The notes under the pieces were generated by a model. It saw nothing but the letters and a program-made list of their open reading frames with translations. It searched no databases and was not told the DNA's origin. Below, in pieces: positions 11,090-21,754 of a stretch of DNA of 64,000 bases (its first letter is position 1; each line of letters begins with the position of its first letter). The translations under genes and the position numbers were made by a program. This stretch comes from Heloderma charlesbogerti. Taxonomy: Eukaryota; Chordata; Lepidosauria; Squamata; Helodermatidae. The DNA lies in the NCBI GenBank assembly GCA_026122225.1, contig JANEZZ010001513.1, positions 372,001 through 436,000 of the forward strand, read 5' to 3'.

Positions 11090-12218
11090 ATAAAGCTGGT
11101 TTGGCTTTATTCATATCACTGTAAAACTAAAAGTATTCACACCAGCAGCAAATACATTGATGCCAACAAAAGTAGTTTAAAAAATCCTCTTTAAGATGCT
11201 AACAAATTTACTTACAAACACCTATATTTATTATTTCATAAATAGGCGCAACAGCTTCCATAAAAAAAGATTAAATACAGACACAGTATGAAGAAACAAT
11301 AATACATAGCCATATGTAAAGGTTATAATTTAGCTGTTTCCAATCTGTTTCTGCATCTAATAAAATATCAAGAAAGCATTTGGCAGTTTTATACATAAGA
11401 GGACGTAAATGACGTTTACTAACTGTTACACATAAAGTGATAAAAAAGCAGTTTTAGGCAGTACAAAATAAATGTGTTTGCTCTTTTCCCAACACTAGAC
11501 TTTTTTTGTATAACTAATGACACAAAGCCAATTCGTATTTAATTAAATTCATTTGGGAATAATTTTCCTTTTTCCTTTCAAAGAGTTTGAAAATATAGAA
11601 CTATTAGTCAGTTGCTTAAAAATGAAGTAAAAATATGAATGTTTGCCAATTTAACCCCCTTTGTGAAATCAATAAACTGGAATGGGCCAGTTTCAAATTA
11701 CAATTAGCTACAAAAACATTCACATTTTATACTCTAGGAGAGTGTAACATAGATGCTATTTACAAACTTGCTATGACTGCTACATCAAGCCATTTAAAAA
11801 GTCTTTAGTAGTTTCATATAAACACCCATTATGAAAACCAATGGAAAATCCAGGACTTTTATCCAAGACATCTACAGTTGCTAAGGCAGTTACTAGCGCA
11901 GCACTTCACAGCAAAAATAAAAACCAACATAAAATCTGAATGGTCCAAGCCTCCTTCCTTAAGGAAAGAAGAAAAGCAACGTCCATTAAAGGATGTCGAA
12001 GGAAAAAGAAAAAGAAAAAGAAAGAAGGGGGCGGAGGAAGGAGCAAGACTATTTTTTCCCAGAGTGAATGACCCACCAGCTCAAATAAGTCCTAAGTGCT
12101 TAGCAACTTATATTTTCTAAATAAATGCAGAACTGCCTTGACCATGTAAAGCAATCCGTGATGAAAAGACTTCCCTGCATTCCTCAGTGGAAAGAAGAGG
12201 TGCTTTACCAAAACGTTT
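11090..12218 (-). other. TOX: TOX 3' untranslated region (predicted)
   Basis: This follows the TOX stop codon (12219-12221) without an obvious repeat insertion. On the minus strand it is AT-rich with many ATTTA pentamers, typical of a regulated, unstable message. The last good polyadenylation signal is AATAAA at 11111-11106 (minus strand), which would place cleavage near 11085-11095. Other AATAAA-like signals exist near 11230, so shorter isoforms are possible. A purine-rich AAAAAG run lies at 11998-12030. The 3' end is inferred, not observed. Confidence 0.6.
11106..11111 (-). promoter_or_regulatory. TOX: Candidate TOX polyadenylation signal AATAAA
   Basis: Reverse complement of TTTATT, about 1.1 kb beyond the stop codon. 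It was chosen as the most distal clear hexamer before the sequence changes character. Confidence 0.4.
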
Positions 12219-12255
12219 TCAGGTAAGGTACAATGCTTTGTCCCTCTGCATTGCC
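12219..12255 (-). CDS. TOX: TOX terminal coding exon (exon 9), 11 residues plus stop
   Basis: The minus strand shows a pyrimidine tract and acceptor ending CTCAACAG at 12256. The next 37 bases give the last base of a glycine codon, then AMQRDKALYLT and TGA at 12221-12219. Human TOX ends in GMQRDKALYLT as I recall it, so the match is nearly exact. The exon 8 donor leaves GG, and this exon supplies the third base, so phase and sequence agree. The peptide is the extreme C-terminus of this nuclear HMG-box factor. Such a short coding piece would escape any ORF-length cutoff. The acceptor is preceded on the minus strand by an unusual run of about ten C (12274-12284 region). Confidence 0.95.
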
Positions 12256-12397
12256 CTGTTGAGAAAGAAATATGGGGGGGGGGGAACGACAGGAGAACAA
12301 CACTTAGTGTTTATATTCAAAAGCAAAACCCTTGAAAACCACTGTTATGATATTTCAAGCAGGTCAAATGTAATATCAAATATAATACATGAACAGC

Positions 12398-12430
12398 TGA
12401 AACTTCCACTAAACTTTGGTGGAAGTTTCA
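12398..12430. repeat. Perfect 12-bp inverted repeat, 9-base loop
   Basis: TGAAACTTCCAC (12398-12409) pairs with GTGGAAGTTTCA (12419-12430). It lies about 145 bases upstream of the exon 9 acceptor in transcript terms. Confidence 0.9.
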
Positions 12431-12896
12431 TTTTTTATCTGCTTGTGCAGAAGGTTCATGACTCCATAAAACTGTATTGGAGAGGAATCTTTAAAGGGAA
12501 ATCCAAGGTATTTTCTCACAGTACTTTTGGGATCTGGGATGGTGAAATATTAGTAACTTGCTTTGCAGCAAGTCATATAAGTAGGACCTTTCCTGAAGAT
12601 GGCTTTTAGTACAGATTAAGCCATCTTGAGTGCCATTTTTGGTAGAAAGGCAGGGTGCTAGTCAAATAGATAAATAAACAAACAGATAAATATACAGCCA
12701 TTATTCAGTTGTGGGAATCTAAATCTCTTTCCTATAACTTTTTTTTAGGGCAAGGAAATATAATTTTATTAGCACTCGAGCTGAAATTCTTTGTTGCTAA
12801 GAAAATACAATTCTTCCAGGTCTCCCAAATAGGAAGAAGAAATCAGTGGACAGGATCTTCTGCATCTCAGACTGTATTTACCACAGAGATTGGGGT

Positions 12897-12935
12897 TTCT
12901 GATGGGTCAATGAGCACCTGGCTGACCCATCAGAA
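12897..12935. repeat. Perfect 13-bp inverted repeat, 13-base loop
   Basis: TTCTGATGGGTCA (12897-12909) pairs with TGACCCATCAGAA (12923-12935). It lies within TOX intron 8. Confidence 0.9.
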
Positions 12936-13955
12936 TGTACAGTTTTCTAACAAAAATATATAGGTCAGAAGGAGTACTCTCTACACAAAGTTCAGGGTCT
13001 AGCAGCTTCAGGTGGCAGAAGTGTTCCATCACTGAATCTACCGTAACAAGGAATGTCCCCAAAGTTCCCCCACTTCAGGTCAAGGAAAGTAATCAATGCC
13101 AGCCAAGGGGCGCAAGGAAGTTGAACCGCAAAGCGCCCCTATATGTATATCAGCTCATGTGACTGCACCATCCTACCCAAATCATAGCCTGTGAACACAA
13201 AGGAATATGATAACTCACAAACATAAGCTGTTTTAATGGAAGCATTTTTGCTTGGTTATGACACATAAGAACAGAAAAATACAGGCCCCTTTATTAGACA
13301 TATGCAGGATTTTTCCTTAGTGAAACAAGTTGGCCTACATATTCTAGCTATACAACACTAGAATTTTATTTACGTTTGCCTCTCTCTCTGGTAGCTGCAT
13401 TATTAAAAGTGTTCTCACTTGAGCATGATTAAAAAAATACACCAGGAAGGTTGAATGCAATTCCTATATGTTTTTAAATCTTTTTCTGCTGAAGATTAAT
13501 TAGCCCAAGCCCTCCACTATATCACAAGCTGAGATGTGGTGGCAAGGATTGCTGCTAGGAGGAGGAAGGGCCCAAGAGCCCTATCCACCATGCGCAGACC
13601 CTTGTTTGTGGGTTAAGGAGACAGTAGAATGCAGCCAACAAATTAATACCATTTCCTTTTGACTGGACACAATTTTCTATTTCTCTCATTGATTTTAGTG
13701 AAGAGAGTTATTTGAAATTAAACATGTGCATGATTGCAACCCTTGTTCTCCTAAACAACGTTCCCGATAGTAAAATATAGTTGTCTGATATATAAAGCAA
13801 GCCGCTGCTTGTTTATTATTTCACTACAGATCTATTAGTAAGTCAGAGCCTTGTAATTTCATCTAGACAATAAATATAAAAAAGATACAATAAATGTTGC
13901 CCAGCTTTTGTCGTAAATATTACTCAACACAAGGTGGCATTCATTGGCTGCTCAC

Positions 13956-14107
13956 CCATTACTGCAGTAATCATTATTCCAGTCCACACTCTGTGCTGGG
14001 GGATTTCTGCACCCTGAACGAACATACTCCATTGCTTGGGTAACAACTTGCGCAGCTGTAGATGTTGGATTGATAATATTCTGGTAATCAGGCTGGAGAG
14101 TGAAACC
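13956..14107 (-). CDS. TOX: TOX exon 8
   Basis: Acceptor TTTTTTTAG precedes base 14107 and donor GG/GTGAGC follows base 13956. The 152 bases encode fifty residues plus two bases of a glycine codon, starting GFTLQPDYQNIINPTSTAAQ and containing VVTQAMEYVRSGCRNPP and VDWNNDYCSN. This is the well-conserved C-terminal block of TOX, downstream of the DNA-binding HMG box. Its biochemical role is less defined than that of the HMG box, but TOX-family C-termini act in transcriptional activation. Reading past the donor gives an immediate in-frame TGA inside the splice site. That stop is not the real end, because exon 9 supplies the conserved tail. Confidence 0.96.
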
Positions 14108-15174
14108 CTAAAAAAAGAAATGAATTCAAAATAAGGTTTGATCGGCCAAGTTAACCTTTTAACTGAAAGTCTTGACAAAGTACCAAGTTGTGCATCTATA
14201 CTCTCAAACTCGAAGCAAAAGGATGCTTGTGCTGCTTCAAACAATAATTTTAATTGGTTGAGGAGGAATGCTAGAGAACACAATGCAATTGTGTAGAACT
14301 CTGAGACAAAGAACAGAGACATTTTAAAGCCATGAAAAACAGCTCATTCAATATGGGAAAATAAAAGGAAGGTCTGTGTGTTTCTTACAGCTCGTATTTC
14401 GATTCAACCCAAGGATACACTATTAGTTAATTCCAAGAATATGCAACAGAATCTTTTTGAAGGGTGCAGGCAGCAGGTGGCTGAGTGTTTTATTAGACTA
14501 CACCTATTCACAATTATTGTTCTCAACCCCCTTTTATTTGGTTCAGTCACAAAAGGACCATCTGCTGCTTCTTTTATTTGCACTTCTTTCTCAACTGCAC
14601 AAAAAAATCAACGAAAGCTTTTTAACAGTTGTTGGACTAATGTAGCAAAAAGCAGCACTTCCTCCCCCCACCTCCAACTTGCTCTTGTTTTCAGCCAGGA
14701 GTGAGCATGCTGAAATGTTGTTTGCCAAAATCAGCAGAGCTGATCAGATTTTCAAGAATGGTATGCATTGATTTCCATACAGTACTTAGCTTAAATAAAC
14801 AAAGAATACTGCTGAATAGTTAGGAGCGCTTTATACTACACCATAATAAACTGGCTAATGCCTACCCGAAGTAAAAGACTAGATCAGTCCAAAGAAATAA
14901 ACTTCCCAAAGACATCAGAAGAAGGTACACTAGCTAAAGCAAAGGTTTCGTTTGGCTGAGCAGAGCCTTGGAACTGCACTAGTTTGCATATGTCAAATAT
15001 AATAAATTCCTACTTTAAACCAAGAGGTTTCTAAATAATGGCTTTAGTTTACATAAATCCAGAGAGGTTAATAAACTATTGCTACTGTTACTCATGAGAT
15101 TAACTCTATTCAACAGTGTGGGATAAATTATAACTTGGATGCACTCTTCATTCCAGGATTTACATAGAGGTTGA

Positions 15175-15410
15175 CCTACAGTGTAGTCCAGGCATAGGTG
15201 GCTAGTTGCTCATAAGTCTAAACACTGGCCATGCTAGCTGGGGTTTATGGGATTGTAGTCTAAAACACCAGGTTGCTTACCCTCGATGCAGTCCTTCTAG
15301 GAAACCTGTGGCCCTCCAGATGATGTGGGTATAGCCAATGATCAGGGATGATGTGAGTTGTAGTCCAACAACATTTGCAGGGCCACAGGTTTCCCACCTC
15401 TCTTCTAAGA
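15175..15410. repeat. Palindromic MITE of the ACTACAA/TTGTAGT type, two tandem pieces
   Basis: The left piece ends TTTATGGGATTGTAGTCTAA near 15265. A second piece has GTGGCCCTCCAGATGATGTG at 15309 and GAGTTGTAGTCCAACAACA at 15355. This is a common squamate foldback element with CTCCAGATG and TTGTAGTCC-type arms, also present at 25397 and 32515. It is non-coding and was mobilised in trans by a DNA transposase. Confidence 0.65.
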
Positions 15411-15734
15411 GATTTTTGTCAAATTTCAGCCACTTACTATTTACACTTTTCTTTCTGCACACAAAAAGCAGCTGGGACATCAACAAAAAGCCCCATCAAA
15501 AACCAACGGAATCCTTGGTTGTGGGGTATTTTTTGTCATAGCCAATGTAACATGTTGGGGTACAAATATGCCAACAACAACAGAAGCAGAGAAGCAGATT
15601 TAAATGCCCATATGGAATTTTCTTTCTGAAAACCAAAAAGACACTGTGACAAAAATACCCCAGGAAATCTTGATTTTTGCCATTGGGCTGATTCGTTGTG
15701 CCAGCCAATGGGGCTGTGGACACAACATGCTAAC

Positions 15735-15960
15735 ATGCAGTGTGGCTTGTTAACCACCTTGAACAACCCAACAACCTACTATGGTTTCTAAAGGTTTCTT
15801 ATTTGAGAAAAATAAGCCACAGCGCATGGTTAACAAGCCACCCTGCAAAAAATGTCCTGGGTTCAGGCAACACACTAACCCACAGTTCAACAAACAATCC
15901 ACACTCAAGCACTGAGTGTGGGTCAGCGGGTTGTGAGAACCCAGTCAGTGGAAAGTATTG
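15735..15960. repeat. MITE with GTGGCTTGTTAACCA inverted arms
   Basis: GTGGCTTGTTAACCAC (from about 15741) is inverted as TGGTTAACAAGCCACC (about 15826-15842). A further GTGTGGGTCAGCGGGTTGTG box follows. It is related to the segment at 6040-6380. Confidence 0.55.
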
Positions 15961-16227
15961 AGGTAAGGAATGTCTCAGTGGGATAAAAATTGTCTCACAA
16001 TACACTTAAAGAGAATTAAGTGTATATTTTATGAAACTACACGCATGGCTTTGTTTGGGGGTAATTTTACTACCCTATACATTTGAATGTAATATCCCCC
16101 CCAAACAACTTATGTCAGTTTTTTAGGTTCTGTTCCATGAAGGTAAAAAACCAAAGGGCTATTATTAATCTAATCTGCATCTACTTTTTCATGATAATAT
16201 AACCATCCACAACACTTGTCTGGTTCA

Positions 16228-16335
16228 TATTTTTTTATTTTATTACATTTCTATACCGCCCCACAGCCGAAGCTCTCTGGGTGGTTTACATAAGTTAAAA
16301 TATTAAAATACAATATAAAAAGATTGAAAACCATT
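16228..16335 (-). repeat. L2-type LINE 3' end, antisense
   Basis: ATTACATTTCTATACCGCCC then CACAGCCGAAGCTCTCTGG and GTGGTTTACATAAG is the standard reverse-complement 3' end of the L2-type family, followed by an A-rich stretch. Confidence 0.85.
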
Positions 16336-17261
16336 TCCATAGAAGCGTCATATGTAACAAAGCTTTTAGATATCTACATTCATATGTAATGCTGGTTCTC
16401 GGTTGATAATCAAAAGCTGTTCTTGAAAACTTGCACTCCCATCACAGAGCCCTCACCTGCTTTGAGAAAATTCTCTTGTAGCAGTGCTTGAACATTTCAG
16501 TTGGTATCACTGTTAATCACACTTATGGTTAACTAGAGTTTTCATTTGACCAAGACCTGAAATGGCTATTTGTTTTTGCTTTTCATGTTTTAACTGAAAA
16601 AGAAGACTATATACGGAATAAATGCAAGCAAAACAAAGATAAGCAGAGTAAAGTACACAAAAATAAAAGATAAAAGGAAAATATACATAAATCATAACTT
16701 CCTAATTTCATAATCAACATATCAATCACATTTGAAACCATTATCCAAGCAATTATAAAATTATTCAATAATGTTAAATTAGCTTAAGCATGTTTTTCCC
16801 TCAGTTATAAAATAAGAGAATAAAGGCAGATACCATCGTGAAATTCATCATAACAAAATGTAATGAAGACAGCATCTTTCTATACATTTATTTTCAAACA
16901 GTGAATTTTCCCTAGCTTGAATATAATAATTAAATTCATCATAGTAATATTCCAGATTCAGGGGGGAAAACGCAATCTGAAAAAAGAGGAGTGATTTTTT
17001 CTTCCAATAGGAAGCTATTGACATTTTTGCAGCAGTAAATAAATTAACAACTATTTCTACACCACTATTTTCTACACAGTCTTTAAGTTAATTCAACAGT
17101 ACTCTCAAAAGATTAGCAGGTATTTTATACCCTGTTATTTGCTCAACATACAATAGAATTTCATGTCAGTGGTTTCCCACAGTTCCAGTACATATGAAGA
17201 TAGTCTGCCACCTGTTGTCCACATCTCCAATATCTATCAAATTCTAATCTGCATACATTTT

Positions 17262-17525
17262 TAATCCCAGTGGGACCCGCTACTGCAACAGGAAGCTAGC
17301 GGTTCCTAAAGCAATCAGAAATGAGTTGAAACGCTTATTTACAGAATGGGGCAGATCAGTGCAGCTCACAAAAGGGACCTCTGCTGATCTGTCCTGCTCC
17401 AGAAACAAGTGTTTCAGCTGGTTTATAGGGTTGATTTAGGAAGCATTAGCTTCCCTTTGTGCTAGCAGTCAGTCCCACGGGTGCAACAGAATGAGCAGAG
17501 GCGTACAGGCAGCATTGGATACTGC
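17262..17525. repeat. Palindromic MITE with GGGCAGTATCCAATGCTGCC end
   Basis: The left arm CAGTGGGACCCGCTACTGC ... AGGAAGCTAGCGGTTCCTAA is inverted in the right arm (TTAGGAAGCATTAGCTTCCC ... CAGTCCCACGG). The end reads GGCAGCATTGGATACTGCCC. The same end appears at 29962. It is inserted in the antisense L1 remnant. Confidence 0.65.
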
Positions 17526-17899
17526 CCGATATTTCCATTTTCTAAAAAATCCTTAATAAAGCAGACCCCTTTTTCTTCTCAGTTGAAAGCATCTTCTAAT
17601 ATATCCCTTGTATTGATTTTCTCATAAATGTATGATGTCAGTGGTGATAATCCGGTAACAGTCTTATTTTTGTACTTGGTTCATGTTTCACATGCATCCC
17701 TGTGAGATCCAAATCTGTCTTTAAACATACAGATTACATACAACCTACATCCTTTTAGCCTGCTCCCACGTTTCTGGCATATCAAAATACCCTACCAAAT
17801 ATTTCACAGTTTAGTTAGAGTATCTGTGAACTCCTCTTTCATAATTTTATGAAAGCTGCAATTGTAATGCAGGCTTTTAGTACAGTCTAGGACAGATGT

Positions 17900-18045
17900 T
17901 TTATGCTTGTGTTTGTTGCTTTTATGAACGTTGGTTATTTTATTACTGAATCAGTTTTTCATTATAATAAATTTTATGGTTGTCAGTTGCCTTGGGAGGG
18001 CTCTGGCCCTGAAATGTGACCTAGAAATATTTTAAAATAATAACA
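17900..18045 (+). repeat. Diverged L2-type LINE 3' end
   Basis: TTGCCTTGGGAGGGCTCTGG followed by GACCTAGAAATATTTTAAAA resembles the 3' terminus of an older L2-type subfamily, with the conserved box before an A/T-rich tail. Confidence 0.45.
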
Positions 18046-18184
18046 GTTTATAGAACATTGGTATGCATTTGTCAAAGCTCAGTGCCTTATTTTTTTAATG
18101 CTTGTATTATTTGTTTTATCTCTTCCATTGTCACTTCTAGTCTAAAAATGCATATCCTCATCTAAAAATGTTAGTTTTTTACTA

Positions 18185-18525
18185 AATTTAGGTCACAATC
18201 CTAAGATTGTTCCCTCCATGCTTCTCCTGCCTTGCTTTGTCAGCTAGACAGCTGGTTGTGGCTGTCTAGTTGCGGGAGCATGGAGCAGGGAGGGAGGCTG
18301 CTGTATGACACATCCTATGTGTCATACAGGCAGCTATGCTCTCCCCACCCCGGAACACCCCCAGCCACGCCTATTTCCGGCTGCTCCGTGCTCCTCTTGC
18401 AAGTGCGGAGGATGGGGCTGCCTCCGCGAGGCAGCATGGAAGTGGGGGGAGGTCAGTTCCCAGAAAATAGCATATCCTATGGCCATCTAGCCGCTGTCTA
18501 GCAGCCACAGGATTGCCCCCGCCGT
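18185..18525. repeat. GC-rich foldback repeat with CTAGACAGC boxes
   Basis: The ends are GTCACAATCCTAAGATTG-like and ACAGGATTGCC-like. Internal perfect inverted repeats are CTAGACAGC/GCTGTCTAG (18244-18252, 18261-18269) and CTGTATGACACA/TGTGTCATACAG (18301-18312, 18318-18329). A related GC-rich element with the same CTGTCTAG and CATAGGATTG ends is at 45268-45800. It contrasts sharply with the AT-rich surroundings. Confidence 0.6.
18301..18329. repeat. Perfect 12-bp inverted repeat, 5-base loop
   Basis: CTGTATGACACA and TGTGTCATACAG are separated by TCCTA, inside the GC-rich foldback repeat. Confidence 0.9.
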
Positions 18526-20805
18526 TTCTTCAATATTTGGTTGCATAGGGGTTTCAAATTTATAAAGAGCTTCGGCTATATCAGTTGGTGTAGAGGCACG
18601 GCCCTTTGATTTCTTTCTTCTTTATGCAGTAATCTATTTTCTCTCCTTTTTAACAGATGAGCTAATAATTTATCAGGGAGGGTTTTTGGCTTTCTCAAAC
18701 ATTTTCTGTTTCAAGTCCCTCAGGTATCCTGATCATGTATTGGTTGACCCAATTCTATACGCTCTCTCTGTTCCTAACTTAATATCTTGCTATTTGTTAT
18801 TCTAAAAAAAAGTTATCAGAGTTTGTCTTTCTAAACCCTCTGGGATCCCTTGAAGTTTCAAATTCCTTTTCCTTCTTGTGTGATTTCCTCCAAATTATCT
18901 TTACACTTGTTTACTTCTTTTTCAAGTTCACTAATTATTGTTTTCATCTCTCTTAATAGATTCCCTTGTTCTTTATGGGATTGTTATTTCTTTGATCATC
19001 CACCTTCTCTTCTATTGATTTCTCAGTTTTCGTTTCTTCCCCACCAAAACTGAGCTTAATTTTGTTTCTGTTTTTTTGTGCCTTTCTTCTAATTTACTTT
19101 CCAAATCGAATAGTATTTTATCTAGTTTTTAAAATGTCTTTCAATAATCCTTGCTTCTATTTTTTATCCTTTTCCAAATATATTTGAGCATTCCTTTCCA
19201 TATTTGATCTCAATCTCCTTTGAAAAAAGCTCTTTTGACTGTGCCATTGAAATGAAATTATTTGGCCCGACTTCCTTTTCTTTAGCTTTCCATCTCCTGT
19301 GGTATTTCCTAGGAGGCATTTTATCAAGAAAGGCAGTTATCAAAACTTGATTATCTAGATAATCCACAAATTTCCTAATACGTCCTCTATCAGTTATATC
19401 ACCCTGCCTCCCTATTGTTTCCTCTCAGTTATTCAAGTTATTTCTAACAATTTAATCCCCCAATGGTATAATTAAATGATAACTTCATTAAATTAATCAG
19501 ACAAATCAATAAACTTAACCCAATAAATTAACTGAATACTAGATTTATTCAACATTTTCAATAAATTCATCCAATTCATCCATCCAACAAGACAGTATCT
19601 CTTATAAAATGTATCTTATGGAGTTAGATATGAAATTAATTCTCCAAATCCTTCACATAAACATATAGTTCATAAACAGAATAAAGCAGCTAATTCAGAA
19701 CATCAATCTAAAATCGCCCCATAAAATAAATTAATGAAGCTGTTATATCCATATACTGTTCATTAATAAGAAATAATTATCAAAATAGATGCAGCTCAAA
19801 AATAATCAATATTAGAAAAATAAAATTACATGATGGAATCAATAGTCTTTCACTTCAATCCTCATTGTTTCTTAGCTTCTTCCCACACAGATGATGCAAA
19901 CAAGACACCTTTTTGCTATATTTCCTCAAGGCTCCTCCTAATTTCTCCTTCACAATTATCATTCAGCAGTGATTAATTCAAAGATAAATTGTAGTACATT
20001 CTAATAACAAATAAAAGCAAGTAATTAATATAGGCCATGTTCTGGAACACACTAGGTTTAATCAAATTCAAACTCAAAACACTATATAATACTAGAGAAA
20101 AAGGAGTATCCAACCATGTCATTCCATTAGCGCAACAGAATACTGCAGGTATTCCAAAGTGGCGAGGCCCCCTGGCTGTGCCATACTATCACTCCACAGA
20201 ATTTGTAACTTATTTAAATAGCACCCAGTGCTGCCAACCAGGACACTCATAAAAGGCTCCTGGAACAGAAACACAACGCACTCCTTCCTGGTTCCAAGAG
20301 AAATAGTGACCATTTGCAAAGGCAGAGAGAGAGGAGCTGGTGTCTGCAGAGAGGTTGGGTCAGTGGTAAAAAAACTTTTCCTCCCTGCTTTTTCTCCGAT
20401 ATCTCTGAAATTGCTGTTTGAAGTGGGTTTCAGACAGCGATGTGGCCAAAATGACTCAGAATACAAACATATCTCATAATACTCAAATGTATTACAAATC
20501 AAACGTAATTTCTCTGAGTTCTTCTTCGACAGCTCAAAATGTAAACTGAGATTCTGCACCTACATAGAAAATACTTTTAGTTTAGGTCTACGTTACGGAC
20601 ACTAATGACTGTTCAGACAGACCTAAGCAATATCTCCAAAGGTTGATTTTTAAGGCTCTGGGTGAACTGTGGCTTGAACCAAGCACACAGACATTTCCCC
20701 AACCCAGATGACATATAGTTTAATCTAAGGCAGCGGTTCTCAACCTGTGGGTCGCGACCCCTTTGGTGGTCGAATGACCCTTTCACAGGGGTCGCCTTAG
20801 ACCAT

Positions 20806-21290
20806 CACTACGACAACTTGGAAGGGCTCAGCTGGGTGGATTACAGCGAGCCCGGTGGCTCTGACAGGGCGCGCTGCGCGTCTCGCCAGCGTGACGCTTA
20901 CAATACGCTCAGCTCCGACGGTGAGTGGAGGAGACGTCGGGCCGATGGCGAGCTGCTGCCCCCGAGGGGGCTTTTCTGCCCGCCCCCGCTGGCTTCTCTC
21001 TCCCTTGCCACCCCGCTCCCGTCTCGCCTCGCTCTCGTCTCTTCGCTACACAAAGGCATCGCTATTGTGTCCCGCTGCTCCGGGGTGAGCTCAGAGGGGC
21101 GCCAGGCGCTGGACGGGACCAGCGGAGTTTCATGGCAGGCTTCGTGGGCAGGCTCCACAACAGGCCCAGGGCTTGCCTCCGACCATGTGAAGAGTTCTGG
21201 AGACAGGCCTATCCAGGAGGCGAGAGAGGATAGGGATGGGGATGAGGATGTCGGTCTTGAGCCAACCCTTCGAGGTTAACTGTCAAAAGA
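20806..21290 (+). other. CpG-rich exon-like segment inside the SPIN-type element
   Basis: This is abruptly GC-rich and CpG-rich in an AT-rich intron. An open frame runs through it (about 20818-21279, starting MEGLSWVDYSEPGG), and a consensus splice donor CGACG/GTGAGT lies at 20921. It resembles a CpG-island first exon with its following intron start. I do not recognise the encoded peptide. It may be captured host sequence or part of the transposon's own 5' region. Coding function is unproven. Confidence 0.4.
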
Positions 21291-21306
21291 AGCCCAAAAT
21301 CTTTGG

Positions 21307-21500
21307 TAAAATCCAACTAAAGCCCTACTTAAGGTAGACACATTGAAATGAATGGGACTGACGTTCATAGAATCACAGAATAGTAGGGTAGGAAGGGTCC
21401 TATAAGGCCATCGAGTCCAACCCCAAGGTAGTCATGACGGTTTTAAGTCCCGTTCATTTTAATGGGTCTGCTCTAAGAAGGGCTTTAGTTGGATTTTATC
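21307..21500. repeat. Palindromic MITE split by a CR1 tail
   Basis: Left arm AAAATCCAACTAAAGCCCT (21308) is inverted as AGGGCTTTAGTTGGATTTTA (21478-21497), and CATTGAAATGAATGGGAC is inverted as GTCCCGTTCATTTTAATGG. The CR1 tail at 21366-21424 sits in the middle. Confidence 0.75.
21366..21424 (-). mobile_element. 59-bp CR1 tail, antisense
   Basis: ATAGAATCACAGAATAGTAG followed by GGCCATCGAGTCCAACCCC is the reverse complement of the CR1 3' terminus. It is similar in size to the tail nested in BovB copy 1. Confidence 0.85.
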
Positions 21501-21754
21501 CAGAGTTGCCCAATTGCCCAGCTGTGGATTTTGAAGTTATTGCCTGGCTTCCCGCCCCTGTCTTGGCCTTTTACGTAAAGAGAGGAACGGTGTCTCTGAG
21601 CGTGTGCAGAGTTGCAGCTGTGAGAAGATGCAGAGTGGGCCTCTTGAGCATGTGCAAAGGTCTTGGGCATGTGCAAAATGGCCCTGTTGGAAGGGAACAC
21701 TGGAGAGGCAGTCAAATGGGGTGAGTGGGCTATGGGTGTCATTAAGGCTGCAAT

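Larger units (their letters stand above)
12256..13955 (-). other. TOX: TOX intron 8
   Basis: A 1.7-kb intron with donor GTGAGC (13955-13950) and acceptor CAACAG (ending 12256). It contains two perfect inverted repeats able to form stable hairpins (12398-12430 and 12897-12935). I recognise no mobile element in it. Open frames at 12187-12609 and 12709-12963 on the plus strand are not supported by homology. Confidence 0.9.
16490..19320 (-). mobile_element. L1-type LINE wreck, antisense, with internal gaps
   Basis: Two L1 landmarks lie on the minus strand. At 17160-17235 the frame reads YWRCGQQVADYLHMYWNC, the zinc-knuckle-like Cys motif at the C-terminus of L1 ORF2. At 19319 an ORF starts MPPRK and runs to 19164. 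Its disrupted continuation (18850-18960) reads LLREMKTIISELEKEVNKC, a heptad pattern like the coiled coil of L1 ORF1p. Most of ORF2 is absent. A MITE (17262-17525) and a GC-rich repeat (18185-18525) sit within it. The AT-rich sequence 19330-20560 could be its 5' end. It is inactive. It could also be two separate L1 fragments. Confidence 0.6.

Noticed and set aside
13950..13955. Premature stop in TOX after DYCSNG
   Set aside because: The TGA lies in the splice donor GTGAGC. A matching terminal exon at 12219-12255 restores the conserved C-terminus.
13924..14322. Minus-strand frame ending QPMNATLC across TOX exon 8
   Set aside because: It is the wrong reading frame through exon 8. The correct frame gives GFTLQPDYQ and splices at 13956.
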